NCBI GenBank assembly: GCA_025361645.1 | Contig: JANYKI010000023.1 | Coordinates: 1 to 54,988, forward strand | Direction of reading: 5' to 3' | DNA: 54,988 nt | Origin: Methanothrix sp. | Lineage (GTDB): Archaea > Halobacteriota > Methanosarcinia > Methanotrichales > Methanotrichaceae | In this document: positions 51,528 to 54,988 of the stretch, one piece after another | How the letters are laid out: each line of letters begins with the position of its first letter | Numbering within the stretch: the stretch's first letter is position 1 | The notes under the pieces: generated by a model | The model's input: the letters and a program-made list of their open reading frames with translations, nothing else | Database searches by the model: none | What the model was told of the DNA's origin: nothing | Translations under genes and position numbers: made by a program

Positions 51528-52438
51528 AATTCCTCATCAAAGTAATCCGTATCCAGCCTTTTAATCTCATAAATAGCGTCCGCCGCCACACCAATACCAA
51601 AATCTATCATGAGTTTGGCAAGATCTTCTCCGTCGATCAGAACGATTTTCTTCTCGATCCGAGTGACATAATCCAATGCCTCCGGAGAGAACTGGGATGT
51701 TGTGATCAGCACGCCTTTTCGTGATCTGTGGCCTTCCAAACTTCCCGCAAAAGCCTGTACTACGGGACGGCCCACGGTACCATCCCATCTTTTAGCCTGC
51801 AGATAGATTGCATCCAAACCCAGCATATCCTCTTTTATAATACCGTCAATGCCGCCGTCGCCACTTTGGCCCACTGCTTCTCCTGCGTCTTTGCGAGAGC
51901 CGCCGTAACCCATAGCAACCAGAAGATCTACAACCAAAAGCTCAAAGAATCGAGGTGAGCTGCTCTTGATGCGATTCATTAGCTCCTGAGACAAATCTCG
52001 TCTCATCTCCTGGTAGCCGGCATCCATGACCTCCCTAGGCGTCCTGACAGCCTCAATGCTTGGTTCTTCTTGACCTTCTTCTTGCCGTGATGGTCGGTGG
52101 AATTCCCTGAATTCAGCGTCCCCATTTTTCATCAGGAATTTTACATCTATCCGGGCAGGGTTTGATCTCTGGATCTCCAAGCCTCGTTTGGTTATCTTAA
52201 ATCTTCCTCGCCTGGTGCTTTCCAGAAAGCCCGCTTTCCTCAGATAAGAAGCGGCCCAAGCAACACGATTATCGAATCGGGTCTGTCTTCCGCTGGGAAG
52301 CATCTCCCGTCTATCTGATTCTGTTATGGCGAAATGATGCGAAAGCGCATTAGCAGCCTCGCTTTGGCTATGCTCATTTCCATCCGTTGCAAAATTTAGT
52401 AGTGGAAGCATGAAGCTTTGAAAATCAGGAACAACCAT
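51524..52438 (-). CDS. mrr: Mrr-type (type IV) restriction endonuclease
   Basis: 304 residues. The N-terminal half is a winged-helix Mrr_N domain (NRVAWAASYLRKAGFLEST, RGRFKITKRG). The C-terminal PD-(D/E)xK nuclease has FFELLVVDLLVAMGYGG, then GDGGIDGII with the catalytic Asp and IYLQAKRW with the Gln-x-Lys. Mrr proteins cut methylated DNA. The gene begins 2 bp after the restriction-modification gene on the same strand and overlaps the 50-residue gene, so the three are likely one unit. Confidence 0.9.
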   Translation of the reverse strand: MVVPDFQSFMLPLLNFATDGNEHSQSEAANALSHHFAITESDRREMLPSGRQTRFDNRVAWAASYLRKAGFLESTRRGRFKITKRGLEIQRSNPARIDVKFLMKNGDAEFREFHRPSRQEEGQEEPSIEAVRTPREVMDAGYQEMRRDLSQELMNRIKSSSPRFFELLVVDLLVAMGYGGSRKDAGEAVGQSGDGGIDGIIKEDMLGLDAIYLQAKRWDGTVGRPVVQAFAGSLEGHRSRKGVLITTSQFSPEALDYVTRIEKKIVLIDGEDLAKLMIDFGIGVAADAIYEIKRLDTDYFDEEL

Positions 52439-52440
52439 TA

Positions 52441-54988
52441 TTAAGCCTCCAAAGCTGTCTTTTTATTGCCCTGCGATCCCTCAACGATTCTTATCTCCTC
52501 CTCCGTCAGCCCATAAAGCTCGTAGACCAAGGCGTCGATCTGCCCGTCCGTGGCCTCGATGCGCCGCTGCAGGGCAGTTTTTTCGTGAGGCGTGCCGGCC
52601 TCCGGGAGCTGTTTATGTAAGGAGAGCATCTGTTCCACCAGGGAGACCATGCGGTCGTGGCGAGCGACGTCAGCGGGGTCGGAGAAATTGATGATGTGGA
52701 TTGGCGTTCTTTCAACAAAGACTGCAGAAAAGTTGAAGCTGTCTCCCTGAAGATCTGTGCTCACGCTATGAATGAATAATCGTAGTAGGGCTGAGTTTAA
52801 AAGGCCAAGAAGGTAAAGATCAGAGACGGGAATCAAGTAGGTTTTATTGTTGGCATAGTAGGCAGAATCATCAAAGGTAAACCTTGCACTACCGGCGATC
52901 TCCGGCCAGAATATCTTAGGCTTCTCGAACTCATGATAGTAATCGATGGTATCTTGAATCTCAAACCATTGGTAAGATCCAGGTTTTCGTCCATTCCACT
53001 CCTTGTCCTTCCAATCTTTTGGCTTTGGCGTCAGCCTATCTTTGAATTGGCTCAAGTATTCCTTGATTGCCGGATAATTATCGATATTCACCCCATGTCT
53101 GGTGAAAATCAGATACTTATCGCTCGTGGGCTGCTCGTACCTCTTGATATCCCTTCCCGCTAAAAAGGGCTTGATAAGCTCCACGCTCCGGGCATCATCC
53201 GCAATCAGCTTCTCTCTCGTTGTGGCACCTATCACGAAAGCCTCGTTAAAGCCGGTGAGCACGCCACGGTAGATCTTGTCCTTCACGTACTCGCTCAGGG
53301 GCACGCCCTTTGCGTCTATCTTCGTCAGCAGGGCCTGCGTCCTCTCATCAGCCAGTGACCAGCCTTTGTCATCGAGAGCAAGGTGATTCACGTTGTATTG
53401 ATTCTTCATGACATAATCGCTCAAACTCTTGAAGTCCAAGGTCTTGACCTGTGTCACATCAAAACATGCCCGAGGGGTGCTCCTGCAAATACGCACTATG
53501 CAAGGATAGGTGGCTACTCCCTGAAACACCGGTAGGTCTCCAAAGTCGATGATCTCCTCCATGCACTGTTCCTTCAGCCATTTGCGCATGGGCTGGCCGT
53601 AGTTCGCCCTCATCCACTTGTTGGCGACGATGTATGAGAAAATGCCAGTTTCTCGGAGAAGAGATACGCCGCGTTCAACAAAGTATGTGTAGAGGTCTGC
53701 GGTCCCTTGAAATACCTTGTAATGCTTCTGGAAATAACCTTTGAACTCGCCCAGCCCCTCTTGCCTTACGTATGGCGGATTGCCTATCACCACATCGAAC
53801 CCGCCCTTCAAAAAGACCTCAGGAAACTCCCTTTCCCAGTCGAAGGGATTGATCCTCGCAATCTCCCCCTCACTCAGGCCCGGATTGTCCTTCAGGATAT
53901 CCCAGCCGATCAGCGAGTTGCCGCACTTGATGTTCCGGCTCAAGTCGGGCAGCGCCCTCTCTGCAAAGAGCTTGAGCTGCTTGGAGATGGTCTCCTCGTT
54001 CTCGCCCTCCAGCACTTTCAGCAGAAGAGAGAGCTTGGTCACTTCCACCGCCTGCCGGTCGATGTCCACGCCGAAAATGTGCGTGATGAGGATGCGCTTC
54101 TTCTCGGCGATGGTCAGTTTCCATACCCCCGAGGCGGCCTGCTGCCACACGGCCTCGCTGTGTTTGTGCGGCTCGTGCTCGATGTACCATTGCAGGAAGT
54201 AATCGAGCAGGTACTGATACACCCCCAGCAGAAACGACCCGGAGCCGCACGCCATGTCGAGCACGAACAACACGGCGGCGAGTTGTTTGGGCGTCTTGCC
54301 CGCCACCAGCTTCTCCAGCGTATTGCGCACGATGAAGTCGACGATGTACGCGGGCGTGTACTTCACACCGCCGGCCTTCTTGACCTCTGGCTTCTCCTCC
54401 ACCCTGGCCTGGTGCCCCGCCGTCAGGCGGATGACCTTGCCTAAGAACTGTTCGTAGATGTTGCCCAGGATGCGGATCGGCAGCACGCTGAACTCGTAGG
54501 GCGACTGTGGATAGTACAGATCGCTGATCAGCGGTTTGAGCGTTTTGGCGTCAATGTTCAGATTGGCCCAGACGCGGTCGCCCGTTGCCGACAGGTTAAA
54601 CAGTCCGGCGTTGTATTTGGCATCCGCCTTGCGCCACAGGGATATCAGATCGGGATAGAGGTCGTCGCCCTGCGCGATGGTGAGCAACTGTCCGTATGGC
54701 TCGATGCCGCGATCCTCAGCCATGCGCAGGAAGATGATGCGGTCGATGATGCGCTGCACCGCGTCGTTCAGGTCGTCGATGCCCAGCCCCGCGTTGCGCA
54801 ATGCCATGTTGCGCGCCAGCGTGTCGCGCCAACCCTCGATCTCGCGCAGGAACTCGACGTCGACCTCAGCCACGCCGTGTTTGTGCTTGCCGGATTCGGC
54901 GAACTGGTCGAACGCGCCGCCCCAAACCGCGTCGTACGACAGGCTGTCCCAGATGGCGCGCCAGCGGTCGGGGTACTCCTCAAACATG
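52441..54988 (-). CDS. Eco57I-type (type IIG-like) restriction-modification protein, 5' end outside window
   Basis: 848 residues visible; the frame is open to the window end, and relatives have another 150-250 residues upstream, so the N-terminus is missing. Methyltransferase motif I is DMACGSGSFLLGVYQY and motif IV is VVIGNPPYVRQE, an amino-N6-adenine type. A TaqI-like target-recognition domain covers about residues 540-790 (ELIKPFLAGRDIKRY). The C-terminus SLHKQLPEAG…YELYGLTEEEIRIVEG is the part copied four times downstream. Base composition is GC-rich before about 53.7 kb and lower after, as if the recognition domain was swapped. Confidence 0.9.
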   Translation of the reverse strand, partial: MFEEYPDRWRAIWDSLSYDAVWGGAFDQFAESGKHKHGVAEVDVEFLREIEGWRDTLARNMALRNAGLGIDDLNDAVQRIIDRIIFLRMAEDRGIEPYGQLLTIAQGDDLYPDLISLWRKADAKYNAGLFNLSATGDRVWANLNIDAKTLKPLISDLYYPQSPYEFSVLPIRILGNIYEQFLGKVIRLTAGHQARVEEKPEVKKAGGVKYTPAYIVDFIVRNTLEKLVAGKTPKQLAAVLFVLDMACGSGSFLLGVYQYLLDYFLQWYIEHEPHKHSEAVWQQAASGVWKLTIAEKKRILITHIFGVDIDRQAVEVTKLSLLLKVLEGENEETISKQLKLFAERALPDLSRNIKCGNSLIGWDILKDNPGLSEGEIARINPFDWEREFPEVFLKGGFDVVIGNPPYVRQEGLGEFKGYFQKHYKVFQGTADLYTYFVERGVSLLRETGIFSYIVANKWMRANYGQPMRKWLKEQCMEEIIDFGDLPVFQGVATYPCIVRICRSTPRACFDVTQVKTLDFKSLSDYVMKNQYNVNHLALDDKGWSLADERTQALLTKIDAKGVPLSEYVKDKIYRGVLTGFNEAFVIGATTREKLIADDARSVELIKPFLAGRDIKRYEQPTSDKYLIFTRHGVNIDNYPAIKEYLSQFKDRLTPKPKDWKDKEWNGRKPGSYQWFEIQDTIDYYHEFEKPKIFWPEIAGSARFTFDDSAYYANNKTYLIPVSDLYLLGLLNSALLRLFIHSVSTDLQGDSFNFSAVFVERTPIHIINFSDPADVARHDRMVSLVEQMLSLHKQLPEAGTPHEKTALQRRIEATDGQIDALVYELYGLTEEEIRIVEGSQGNKKTALEA

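Noticed and set aside
48450-52700. CRISPR array or integron attC array reading of the repeats
   Set aside because: Units are 130-270 bp, only four, unevenly spaced, and encode a recognisable protein end; no cas gene, integrase or attC-like hairpin structure was seen.
1-54988. tRNA and rRNA genes
   Set aside because: Reading the intergenic gaps, I found no cloverleaf with T-loop GTTCRA pattern and no rRNA-like conserved blocks; a covariance-model scan would be needed to exclude them fully.

Overview
The window looks like a chromosome segment of a methanogenic archaeon of the Methanosarcinales/Methanotrichales type, most likely Methanothrix (Methanosaeta)-like. Three things point there: an A-type (A1AO) ATP synthase operon in the Methanosarcina order H-I-K-E-C-F-A-B-D with a small membrane gene at the G position; a homocitrate-synthase-like gene and a homoaconitase-like gene that fit coenzyme B synthesis; and archaeal form III RuBisCO beside the archaeal fructose-1,6-bisphosphate aldolase/phosphatase. 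The genus is an inference. No rRNA or tRNA gene was recognised.

Layout. (1) 1-11.5 kb and 15.9-21.9 kb form a cell-surface glycan locus: an SGNH/MBOAT O-acetylation pair, a Wzx-type flippase, four GT-B glycosyltransferases, GlmS, two GlmU-like proteins, and a set of four genes (dehydrogenase, acetyltransferase, oxidoreductase, aminotransferase) that matches the WbpA-D-B-E route from UDP-GlcNAc to UDP-2,3-diacetamido-2,3-dideoxyglucuronate. (2) 11.5-15.7 kb, inside that locus, holds two paralogous multicopper-oxidase-type proteins: one keeps copper ligands, the other has lost almost all of them. (3) 22-28.3 kb is central metabolism: a winged-helix-like protein, aldehyde:ferredoxin oxidoreductase with a four-cluster ferredoxin, FBP aldolase/phosphatase and RuBisCO. 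(4) 28.4-37.1 kb is the ATP synthase operon. (5) 37-48.2 kb is mixed housekeeping: MFS exporter, NAD-kinase-like protein, TrpB2 with a TGTACA box, homoaconitase, TruA, a VapB-like protein, an HhH-GPD-like protein, a methyltransferase, a SWIM protein, and an acylphosphatase/coiled-coil fusion.

(6) 48.2-55.0 kb is a defence island, all on the minus strand. It begins with an Eco57I-type restriction-modification gene running off the window and a Mrr-type nuclease. Below them are four decayed copies of the 3' end of the restriction-modification gene, and each copy is followed by a small toxin-antitoxin-like gene pair: HEPN plus partner, antitoxin plus RelE, antitoxin plus frameshifted VapC, and antitoxin plus remnant. 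The array [gene-tail repeat]-[two-gene cassette] is the most unusual structure in the window. All four decayed tails carry the same frameshifting core that is absent from the intact gene, so they were copied from one another or from a common decayed ancestor.
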